A DNA stretch of 64,000 nucleotides from Arbacia lixula (taxonomy: Eukaryota > Echinodermata > Echinoidea > Arbacioida > Arbaciidae): contig OZ022586.1 in NCBI GenBank assembly GCA_963669155.1, forward strand, positions 22,066,392 through 22,130,391. The letters run 5' to 3'. The notes under the pieces are model-generated. The model was not told where the DNA came from. It was given only the letters and a program-made list of their open reading frames with translations, and ran no database searches. Both the position numbers and the translations under genes were made by a program. Below are positions 10,624-20,037 of the stretch, piece after piece. Position 1 is the stretch's first letter, and every line of letters begins with the position of its first letter.

Positions 10624-13600
10624 TTATTTACACGTTCCTGTAATTTTGATTAAGAGGGAGTTATTCATTCCAAGTATCCCGGGTAATATCCTCGTGACCG
10701 GGTACGGCAATCTCGTGTCATTGACAGTCAGGAATGGGGCTCTGTCTCCCTCTACGCCGATGTGGAAGTAGCCTCTGCTGATGTTGAACCAGAACACCAA
10801 GGGACTCTGAGGGTTGCACAGGCTGGGGTTGGAGTAAAAGCCAAGTATATCGCACTTCCAACTGTTACGTTTCGAGCCGGGTACGCATTTGCGTACGTTG
10901 AAGAGGCGATTTTTAAAACATATGTCTGAGAGAAAAAAAAAGGGGCAGGAGAAAGCGTACAAGTTAATTCTTGACATGATACAGAGCATTAGGCAGCCAT
11001 ATGGAGTGTTTGAGGGTGAGACAGTGCAAGAAAACATCACTAGTGATGGGAATTGAAGGTGATGTGGCATGTGAGAGGGCATCCCCCGCCCCCGTTGTGT
11101 ATGCTGACAAACGAAGTATATGAACGGTGAAATTCAACACTGCCTAATAATTTTCTGTTTTACCGACACACAGGCTGTACACTCCAAATTTGGTCATGTC
11201 TTGCAAACAATTTGTAGTTTCTATAGAATAATAAAAAAAACAACAACAACAGGCGATCACTTGCAAAAAGCGAGGTGTCAGCACAGTGGGTGCAAGAACA
11301 GGTATAAGGACAAATAAATCGACCGTAGTGTAAAAGCTTCCCTAAGTCTTTGAAAAGTCTTTGTTTCCTGTAACCAAGAGACTGAGACCACATGAGCGCA
11401 CAACGCAACTCTCCACACCGCAGTGAGGTGTTCATGCAAGCAGAGCTGAACGATCCACTTGCCGATGCAATTTGGTGTATGGATGTAGATTCTAATCGCT
11501 AGGAAACTGAGTGTTTTAAACGAAAAAGAGATAATCTTTCATCTTTCCTCATGACAATGCTGAATGTTCATGAAGTTATGACATTGAGATTTCGTAAAAT
11601 ATATATTTTTCAATATTCAATACATATTATCGTTCAGGCATAGTGCTGATGGTTGCCGAGTTTCATGACCGCTCTATTGGGGCAAATCTACCTAAAAATG
11701 GCCGACGCAAATTATCTATGACCATGGTTTTAACAGCGCACCATGTTGCCTAAGCAATTGTGTCTGAATGCAATACTACAAAACAACAAAAAAATTATGT
11801 ACATGACGATATCATACAAATAGGCGATTTTGAGTCGAGTAACTGTACATTAAAATAACCGTTCACATAACTCTCATAAAATTCAAGTAATAACCAGATG
11901 ATAGGTACATCCACATTATGATGATACTAATGAAAATCATTGAGTAACCATCGCAAAGGGAGACTTACTCGTTTGGGTCATGGACATGTCCTGGTCGTAA
12001 AACATGACACCGTATTCGGTGCCGTTTGCCGTCATCTTGAACGAGGTCCTGACTGACTTCAACGTATCCAAGAAGTGTGTCTTGCCTGCCATATATTTTT
12101 CGCAATCTGTATGTATGAAAATGGACATGTTGTTATGATCCATGACAGATCACGGTATAGGCCATGAACTAAACAATTGACTACCAAATTTGCATTTCAA
12201 GAATAAGCTGTATTGGGATTGGATTTAGAAATCTCTTTTGACAGTCAATTCACAGTTTAGTCCATGGATATTTCAGTTCAATGTTGGATTAAACCAACAA
12301 GGTTTTAAGCCATGGACTTTAAAATCCATCGACTATACGACCAGTGTATTATGAAATTCGTTGACTAAAATTGAACGTATTGCTAAGTATGTTACTCATT
12401 GCAGATAAATAGCTACTGATAATCGTCTGTCTCGCAAAGTAAGGTAAACGGAATCGAAAAGATCACGACGTTTCGTGCGCCATTCCAACACTTCGTCAGG
12501 TGTTATACAAAATTGTAGTAAGAAGGGGCTTAAATACCCTACGATCAGTACAACGCACTAACTGAAATTTGCTCATAAAAAAAAAAATAGCTTCTTTGTG
12601 AATTCAAGCTATGGAGTGAAACCTGGATAGAAAGATAACTTAGGGCAAACACGAAAGGTGGTCTTGATGTACAGGGTTTTTTTTCTCACACGTTTGAAAG
12701 AGAAACATTTTTAAGGTAGAGCAAAGGTTTTCATGGTTTTACATAATTTTTTCCGAAGATAATTGTAATAAACGAGCCCGACTTCACTTTCGGATTAACG
12801 AGCCCTTGGGTATGTGAAATATGTGTGTTCCGAATAATGAACCTTCGGAAAAAACGAGTATCACCCATCTTGGTTATATATGCAGAGCGTTGTTCTACAC
12901 AAGTGGCTGCTATATTAATATGCAAGTCCAAGCACTGAAAACAGGAGCGGAAGACATCATAACGTAACATGATATTTCAATTTTGTATGTGATACGCTGC
13001 AAAATGTGTATCGTGTTTGTTTTCTTGTTGTTGTTCTCGCCACATCACACTTAACGTTGAATTTGTATAATTTGATGTGAAAAATTGTATTTCTTTTAGA
13101 TTGGAAATGAAGATGAAATTGATATTTCAAGATATTTCATGATCGTCTGAATAGAACAAACATAGGCCTAGAACCTATTATTGACGTACATTTATGTTTA
13201 TTTTGTAACAATGTGAACTGATATCATAACACCATCACACAAGAAATTTACTGCCAAAAGAACTTGTACAACGTACTTACGCCAAATTAACGCGCAGCTT
13301 TAATGTGGGGATTTTTGTTTAATATCGACGATTTGCTCCAATTTGCATTAACACGTCCTTATCAAGGTAAGGTATTTATCCTTTGTGTAATAAACAAACT
13401 ACAGCTCTGCTGGAATGCATGATGTGTATCTTTTATTAGTATGTATCAATGTAACAGATGCATCAGTTAACAAGATTGAGTTGAAATGATGACTTACATT
13501 CGCAGTGCTTCCCAGTAGATGCACCTCGACAAACGCAGCGATAGTTATACCCCTCTCCAGTTCGATAACCGCCGTTCTGGCACGGCTCTTTATAGACAGG

Positions 13601-16600
13601 AAAAGGCAGGAAACCATTACAAGTCATGGGCACAGTAAGAAAATTGCCACACCATTAGTGAGGAAGGGGCAGTAATGCTAGCTGCTACATGAAGTTCTAG
13701 ATAACATTAAAAAAAAAAAAACTTACCCCTCTACTTCTAAACTACCGGTTACCACGGGCTCTCTACTAGCCTCGAAGGGATGAGACGCTGCCCATCCCCC
13801 TTGTTAGACAGAATGTAGATTCTATATTATCCTCTTTAAGCCCTTTAAAAGTCATCCAATGACTTGGTGAGTAGCACCATCCCTCTTCCGCCCCCACTCT
13901 CATAATTTTGGCGGATTTTGTGTCAATTCCTTCGTCCGACCTGCAATGAAAGGATGAAAAAGGAGGGGTGGAACTTTAAGGGCCCACAACTGAGCTCTTA
14001 TAGAAGGATCTCCGTTTGGCGGCGGTCCTATCAGCTCCCGATAGGGAAGCATTGCAGCATAGTCATCCGACCAGACCTTCGTGAAGCTTCGGTGAACTTC
14101 GTGGAGTCCACTCTTCTTTGTAATTGGTCTGACGAACACGTGACGTGCAAGGGCGATATGTACAACTCAACGGGTCTTTTGTAAAGCCCGTACTCACCAC
14201 TACTCCCTATCAGTATTGACACTCTACAGGCTTTAACAAAATATCCTGTTATTTATTGGGTAATGTAGTGATGATAAAAATCTTAAAATATAATTACAAA
14301 GAAAACTTAATACCATATTCTTTCTCAACGTATATATGATCTATGAAAGTGGCAGGAGTGCATGGAAAGAATGAAGGTAGAAGAAACCAATACGCTGGAT
14401 GAAAGAGATAACAAAAAAAAACACAACATATTGAAATACATTACCTATGTGTTAATGGCCATTTAAGTTGTGAATCTTTCTTTAGATCGTAAGCCTAGTT
14501 CTGGTCCTAATGAATTCTGTGAACCTTTTCAAAATGCTACCATGGCAAGATGAGCTGAAAACTTATCTTACTTCTTTATCAGATAAATTATGGCCACAAG
14601 TACAAACCTATGAAAATACAAGCAACGTTGAATTAAATTTTACCGCGATTATATAACATTAAAATATTTTACTGCCACTTAGTAACATGACTGTAGTTTG
14701 TTGCAGGTCACCATAACAACGGTATACCAAATCATTAAGGCAATCTGTAGATATTATCAACTGGATTAAATATCATAAAGTTGAAAGAAACATTACGTAC
14801 GTAGTGAAGAAAATAGTTGATGTATATTTTTTATGAAATGTGGTCCTTGGTGGGGACCAGCTTCCACGCCATTTTGAATTATCTGAACTCCACAATCGTG
14901 ACTATTTCAACTGATTTAAGACATTTACTATATTCTTGTCACTAGAATATACTTTGGAGCAACCACACGTCTTCTCTTCAGATTCTGCTAGATTTTATAG
15001 CCCATTTGCGAATGTTATTGCTCTCTATAGGATTGATGGACGCCATATTTCTGGTTACCATGTTAACCGTACACCTAAAACAATTTTTTTGGCTAGGTTT
15101 TAGTGAAAGTGCCTCACATAGTAGTAGTCAGCATAGCTTGCTCCACTTTGTAAATTAATAAAAACAATGAAACTAGATGGATTTGAACCTGCAGTCTTTT
15201 TCTTACCGGGTATCGGCTTTATCACCCAAGCTATTTCTAGTTAATGGGTCAAGATATGATAACATGGAAACACATACCTTAGAGTCTCATTCCGACTTGT
15301 TTCTTCATTAATTTACAGGATGGAGCACGTTACCCTTACCATTAATGGCTGTATGCGTAACATTTCTTTAAAAATATATATATTTTTGATAGAAAAGTCA
15401 GAAAATATGAAATTTCACAATTGCTCACTTATTTTATACGGCTAAGTTTTACCATCAATACTAAAACTCAAAAGCAGCTATAACAGCACATCAAAGACAC
15501 AAAGTACACCTCTTAGACAGTAATTAAATCGTGAAAATTATAAAATCTCTTACCAGCCTCGATACGATGATACCTCATAACAGCTTGTGACAGCTTTTAG
15601 TTGGACCCTATTTCTCATTTTTTGGGCACATTAAGTAGCTTTCAATTGCAAGGGAACACTAAAAACGAACAAAAAGAAAAGAAAATCCATACCTGGCGGC
15701 ACACACATCACCGTGTTGGTGGCAAGGGAATCCAGACGTATAGCAGTATGCATAACCTTTCCCGCAAAACAACCCGGTACTGTTTGAAACTCCTTAGCTT
15801 CCATGGCAACTCTCTTCTGCTCTATGTCCAACCACATTGTAGGGCAAGTAATACTCGTAAGTTGGTGGTGCCCCGAGAAAGCTAACATGTCAAGAAAAAA
15901 AAAACATTTAATTAACTTAATCGAAAGATTATATTCAACTTTTACGAGCCCTCTGATTTGATTGCGTATTTGCATGTCAATACTTAAGGGAGAGGTAATG
16001 ATGATGCAATTAGGTCCAATTCGATTAATATCATGTTGTATTGGCCTTTTCTCTACATTATAATTTTCATCTGATGTAAATAAATATAAAGAATTTATCA
16101 TTCTGTTCTAATATTTGGTATGGACATTATAACTTTCTATCAAACCTGGCCTTGCACTCGATGACCCATAATCATCCAATAAGCGAGTTCATAGTTGCAA
16201 TGTGCGCATGAGCAGATTATTACTGGTACCAATGACCTCGAGCCAAATTTACCAATCACAAAGTAAAGCTATGGTCACAACTCAGAGCGGCGACCGACCG
16301 ATTTGTAGCCTGCTCGGTCGCTGTTGGAAATTACGCATCGCAGCGATTTTTTGGAAACATGGAGCAGGCTCTAGAGAACACGCGATGCCTGGCGGTTCCC
16401 TGTCGATTTCCTGTCGGTCGCTGGTCAATTTTATGTCAAAACTTGGCGAGACCGGGGAGCCCGGCAGTGACCCACCAAGTCCCAAGCGGTCTCCCACCGG
16501 CCACCGGCTGATTTTAAAGAAATTGAGGCCGAACGGTTATCGGCGGTGCATCTGCAGGTGTCTCGTAGGCGTACCTACGGCCATGACGGCGGTCCGGCGG

Positions 16601-17622
16601 GCTCCGCCGGGAATTTCTCATGGGTAACCTGAGTATATATATGTGGCTTCACCAGGCTGGTCATCAACAACAGCGCTTTTGCTATGCATCTGAGCGGTCA
16701 ACGCTTAGTAGCGCCTTATAAATACAGCTATGAGCGGGCAGACGCGGCGGTTAATCGAGCTGGCGCTGCCCGGACACCTACCGATTTTGAACTCGCCGCC
16801 CAGTGACCGGCTGATCTTCCAGCAGCGAACGGGTGGCGACCGGGCTGCGAGCGCTCGTCAGCCTTTGACCTAGCGGCCTCAATTTTTATAGCTAAATCGC
16901 TCGACGGCAAACGCTCGATTAGGTCGGTGCACGGGCGCCGACCGCCTGGGCACCCAGCATATTTTGGGCGGCTAGTAAAAAGTGAGCAGGCGCCTCCTGA
17001 ATTGTAACTCCGTGCTAAATCTTCAACGGCGAACGAGCAGTGCCATAAAAACAAGCGGTGTCCGGGCGAAATTGGCTTAAAACTCGCCGCCCGGCCGCCG
17101 AGCAGCTACCTTTGGGGGTTGTGGCCATAGCTTAAAATGGAAATTCCATAGACAGTGGATCCCGTTTATAGGCTTACCCATTATAATGCAAATATGAAAA
17201 CAACGATTGAGCTATGGCATGTATGGGAAAAGGTACTGAAAGAACATTCCACCATGTACACCTTCTTTCATTGTTGGTATGGGCACTCTGTAAAATAACA
17301 CACCTACACAGCTTCATGATCAAATCTCTATAGTCGTTCTTGATTCAGTGGAGTGTCCGACTATGGTGTAACTATGAACTGGCTTATTGATACGTTAAGG
17401 GATAACCCCATGTCGTAATGACGATGCGAGTTGAGAAAGGTATGTTTGTATGATAGTACAACGTTGTATAAAATCAGTGCATCAGCACATCCCTATAGCT
17501 TAGATAGCGACAGACCAGCAAAAAAAAAACAAAAAAAAAAACGAAACAGCAAAGAAATACATACCAGATATTGGCAAGAAACAAAAGGCAATCGCCAATC
17601 TAAGTTGTGGATGACGCATCAT
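10624..17622 (-). CDS. Gene F: secreted EGF / farnesoic-acid-O-methyltransferase-like domain protein
   Basis: Five exons join in frame: 17565-17622, 15693-15881, 13498-13587, 11969-12106, 10624-10925 (777 bases, 258 aa); all junctions are phase 1. Exon 1 is a signal peptide (MMRHPQLRLAIAFCFLPIS). Exon 2 (63 residues, three cysteines) is unfamiliar. Exon 3 is an EGF-like domain (EPCQNGG, then YRCVCRGASTGKHCE). Exons 4 and 5 carry SVRTSFKMTANGTEYGVMF and FWFNISRGYFHIGV then PFLTVNDTRLPYPV, which resemble the Methyltransf_FA (farnesoic acid O-methyltransferase) domain; in many animals this is an extracellular module with no shown enzyme activity. It is likely secreted. The 2-kb introns hold several transposable elements. 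Exon 2 is the least certain part. Confidence 0.7.
12430..12515 (-). other. Hammerhead-like motif, possibly of a Penelope-type element
   Basis: On the minus strand the order CTGACGA, a GTGT...GCAC hairpin of 4 bp with a 9-base loop, then CGAAAC followed at once by GTC, matches the conserved hammerhead core (CUGANGA, stem II, GAAA, then NUH). Flanking CAC/GTG could pair as stem I. Stem III would be minimal, as known for retroelement-associated hammerheads that cleave as dimers. Penelope-like elements are known to carry such motifs. No reverse transcriptase is visible nearby, so this would be a terminal fragment. It lies in an intron of gene F. Confidence 0.35.
13700..14220. other. GC-richer intronic block with unidentified open frames
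   Basis: In the gene F intron between exons 2 and 3. On the minus strand a frame at 13730-13805 reads WAASHPFEASREPVVTGSLE up to a possible GTAAG donor. A second minus frame at 13900-14139 includes VWSDDYAAMLPYRELIGPPP. A plus frame ends with LCNWSDEHVTCKGDMYNSTG. None joins gene F in phase with a credible acceptor, and none is a family I recognise. An inserted element or processed fragment is more likely than missing exons. Confidence 0.3.
15171..15242 (-). other. tRNA-like sequence (pseudo-tRNA or SINE head)
   Basis: The minus strand has TAGCTTGGGTG (A-box-like) and GGTTCAAATCC (good B box) at normal spacing. The 72-base unit is closed by a perfect 7-bp helix, AACTAGA with TCTAGTT, and has a GCTT/AAGC D-stem. 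The anticodon stem and most of the T stem do not pair, and the acceptor helix is out of register with the A box. A working tRNA is therefore unlikely. It lies in a gene F intron. Confidence 0.4.
16177..17390. mobile_element. TIR element, host of a nested insertion
   Basis: The ends CAATAAGCGAGTTCATAGTT and its near complement (CAATAAGCCAGTTCATAGTT, read inward from the right) form TIRs of about 22 bases. Removing the nested GC-rich insertion leaves about 345 bp. This matches the 345-bp copy inside the tail exon of gene B (32195-32539), including GCGCATGAGCAGATTATT and GAAAGAACATTCCACCATGT. It is non-autonomous and intronic in gene F. Confidence 0.8.
16267..17132. mobile_element. GC-rich TIR element nested in another element
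   Basis: It is bounded by AGCTATGGTCACAAC on the left and the complement of AGCTATGGCCACAAC on the right, with TAA on both sides. Comparison with the uninterrupted copy at 32.2-32.5 kb shows the join TAA|AATGG, supporting TAA as a 3-bp target duplication. A TWA target fits PIF/Harbinger-type transposition. The element is strikingly GC-rich against an AT-rich background, full of short inverted and direct motifs (CCGGC, CGGTCG, GGCGGC), and shows no transposase. Open frames on both strands (up to 141 codons) look compositional. Confidence 0.7.
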
Positions 17623-17639
17623 TTTCGTTGCCCTTCCTC

Positions 17640-18050
17640 AACTCGCGCCACGCGCCACTCAATTATGAGTGTAGACTGTGCAAGTACATATCCACTGTGA
17701 GCGCGTGGCTGTCGTGTTTGTTGTAGCGAGTAGAAGTATTACAAAGTTCAGACGCAAACGTGGAAAGAGCAACCAATCTAATATAGATTTATATCAGTCT
17801 ACAGCGCATCAGAGCGCTTTTGACCTCTTTTCATTCTCATTTATACACGAATTAATCTGAGGTGTTCTAGGTTGCGTATCTCTGAACTGATTCTGCAGAA
17901 CCACCCGCTAGGTTAATTATACATACGATAGTGATAAAATATGCACGTCTACTAGGTGTTAACAATTTTTTCTTTGCACATTTAAAAATGATTAACAATA
18001 AGTAATAACTCAAATCACGCTGAAATTTACGAAAAAAAAAATATTTTGCA
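17640..18050. other. 5' region of gene F
   Basis: This is the minus-strand upstream region of gene F. No TATA box stands out. A GCGC-rich patch (CTCGCGCCACGCGCC) lies near 17641, within about 50 bases of the start codon, and may belong to the promoter or 5' UTR. Confidence 0.3.
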
Positions 18051-18054
18051 TGGA

Positions 18055-18440
18055 TCACTATGTAACGATCCATACCCGCGAGATGATTGGGGAGAAGAAG
18101 TGTGGGTAGCTTAAGTTGATGGTGTGTGTGTTTGTGAGGGGGGGGGGGGGGGTAAATGGGGAGAGGGTTAATAAGAGGGGGGAGGGGTAGTAAGAAAAAT
18201 AAGTTCATGATTGGCCGCAAAAGGAAGGTTCCCTCCTCATTTTACTCTCCCTCCCTTCTTCAACCCCCTTGACCTCCTCAAGTTTCTTTCTGCAAGTCCA
18301 CCCCTTCCCTGCGCCCCTTCCCCCGCCCTCTCCCACTTCATCTCTGTTTCTCCTCCCCCATCTTATATTTCTCTTACCTCTCATCTTCCTTCTCCAAATC
18401 TTTCCTGTTTCTCCCCCATCTCATCCTCCCCTTACCATCC
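18055..18440. repeat. Segmental duplicate of 8165-8560
   Basis: Partner of the 8.2-kb segment, including the G run near 18138, AAAAGGAAGGTTCC and the CT-rich tail. Downstream, to about 18720, the DNA stays CT-rich with a CTTT tetranucleotide run at 18596-18622; the proline/serine-rich frames there are low-complexity artefacts. Confidence 0.75.
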
Positions 18441-19179
18441 CCATCCCACCCCGCCTGTCCTACCCCCCCCCCCACACACACACACACCTTTTTCTTTCTT
18501 CCTTTACCTCGTATCCCTCTTGCTATACCTCCTTCATTTTTTCATTTCTTTCTGTTCCTGTATCTCCCCATCTCCTCCCTCCCCCATATCCTCTTCTTTC
18601 TTTCTTTCTTTCTTTCTTTCTCACATTCCCTTCACATCTCCGTATTTCAGTCCTCTCCTTCTCCGTATTATCTTCTCTCTCACTCCTTGCTGCTATGAAC
18701 CTTTGTATTTATACCTTGTGCCAAAATAGTGATAACCCATGTGTCTACCACTTTCTGAACCAACTTTTCAAGTGATGCAAATGTTATGTATATTCAAGCT
18801 TGGTAATTTGCACCGCGAACACGGATGAAATTCTTACTTGTTTCTTGATAAAATACACACACGCATATATATACATCTGTATACATGTATGTATGTTTGG
18901 TCGTGTTAAGAATGAATAATACAAGTATCAACTAGCTTTGCGTGATGCAATTTGAGTTTTTAATTGTACTATTGTTCAATGAAATAATGTAAATTCCATA
19001 ATGACGTTTATTGGTTACTGAATTGTACATTTCATTCGTTTATATATATATACATATAACAATGTAAAAGGATGCGATGGTGCTGAATGAGGATAGATAA
19101 AGACAAAATAATTGAATGAAACGCCGGAGAAGAAAAATTATTCGAATTTTCGGTCATAAACAATTTACACACAAAGATG

Positions 19180-19556
19180 ATTGCGTACGACGAGCTTAAA
19201 GTTAAGTATTCTATATAATCCACAGATCGGTATGAAGCAAAATTCCTGCACAAAAAGGTGAAAGAAAGTTCAAAATCAATCTTAGCCGGTAAAGTCATTC
19301 GGCACCCTGGTTAAAGAAATGTAATTACATGTTGTTACGTAGTAAGAAAACATGATAGGCGTAAAGCTAAGTATCCTATATTGAGTTTACCGGCTAATAT
19401 CGATTCAGAATTTTCCCTCATTTTTCTCTGCAGGAATTTTACTTCATGTTGAACTGTGGATTCTACTCTAGTATAGGATACCTAACTTTTAATACGCTCA
19501 TCATGTTTTCTTACTACGTGACGATATGTAATTATACTTCTTTATCCAGGGTCCCT
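19180..19556. repeat. Nested inverted repeats 3' of gene A
   Basis: Two inverted relationships overlap. First, CACCCTGGTTAAAGAAATGT at 19303 and the TTACGTAGTAAGAAAACATG that follows it are inverted as CATGTTTTCTTACTACGTGA and TTCTTTATCCAGGGT at 19503-19554. Second, the segment at 19180-19290 is an inverted copy of 19386-19500 (TTTACCGGCTAA, GCAGGAATTTT, CTGTGGATT landmarks). This looks like a foldback element with an inverted duplicate of its core beside it. No coding capacity is supported. Confidence 0.75.
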
Positions 19557-19559
19557 TCA

Positions 19560-19895
19560 AAAGGTGATCATGAGCAATCTTCTAGCAAATGGTCTTAAAT
19601 TCATTTATTGTCCATTTTGGAAACTTACGGAAATGTATTTGCCAAAGAATGATCCACCTTTAGGGTAATAAGTGATTAAATCCAAAATCTCCAAATTGTT
19701 TGGGCCGAAAATTTCGAGGATTTTTAATCACTAATTACTCCAAATGTAGATCATATGAGGGCAAATAGCTTTGACCAAGTTTCTAAAATGGACATTACAT
19801 GAATTTATGACCATTGGCAAGAAGATTGCTCACGATCACCTTTTGAACGCCTTTTTGTTTACCCAGTTCAGCATATTCCCTTTAACATTCCTCAA
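19560..19895. mobile_element. Foldback element related to the 4.7-kb element
   Basis: Arms TTCAAAAGGTGATCATGAGC and the complement GATCACCTTTTGAA enclose a palindrome sharing GAGCAATCTTC, TTAATCACTAATTACTCC and GGGCAAATAG landmarks with the 4787-5060 palindrome. The right end reads CCCAGTTCAGCATATTCCC then TTTAA, matching the outer terminus of the 4.7-kb element. The left outer terminus is missing, so this copy is truncated. Confidence 0.75.
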
Positions 19896-20037
19896 GAAAC
19901 CTTTATAAAAAAAACAACAACAATCTACTGTACGAATTCAATACAGGCTCCTATTCCGAAGCAAATCCGTCAAATGGGATATCCAATATTAAAAAATATA
20001 ATATAAAATATAAAAAAAAAAATCTGCAGCATGTCAT

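Noticed and set aside
15171-15242. Functional tRNA gene
   Set aside because: A and B boxes are present but the anticodon and T stems do not pair and the acceptor helix is out of register.
15690-15885. Alternative minus frame of gene F exon 2 with a Cys/Gly-rich end
   Set aside because: That frame has an internal TAA and does not match the phase 1-1 junctions; the frame used in gene F is open and in phase.
16202-17054. Frames of 141 and 108 codons in the GC-rich nested element
   Set aside because: GC-rich DNA has few stops; no transposase motif, frames on both strands, and TIRs define it as non-autonomous.
18211-18775. Two overlapping frames of about 170 codons rich in Ser, Pro, Phe
   Set aside because: CT-rich low-complexity DNA, open in two frames at once, no splice or domain support.
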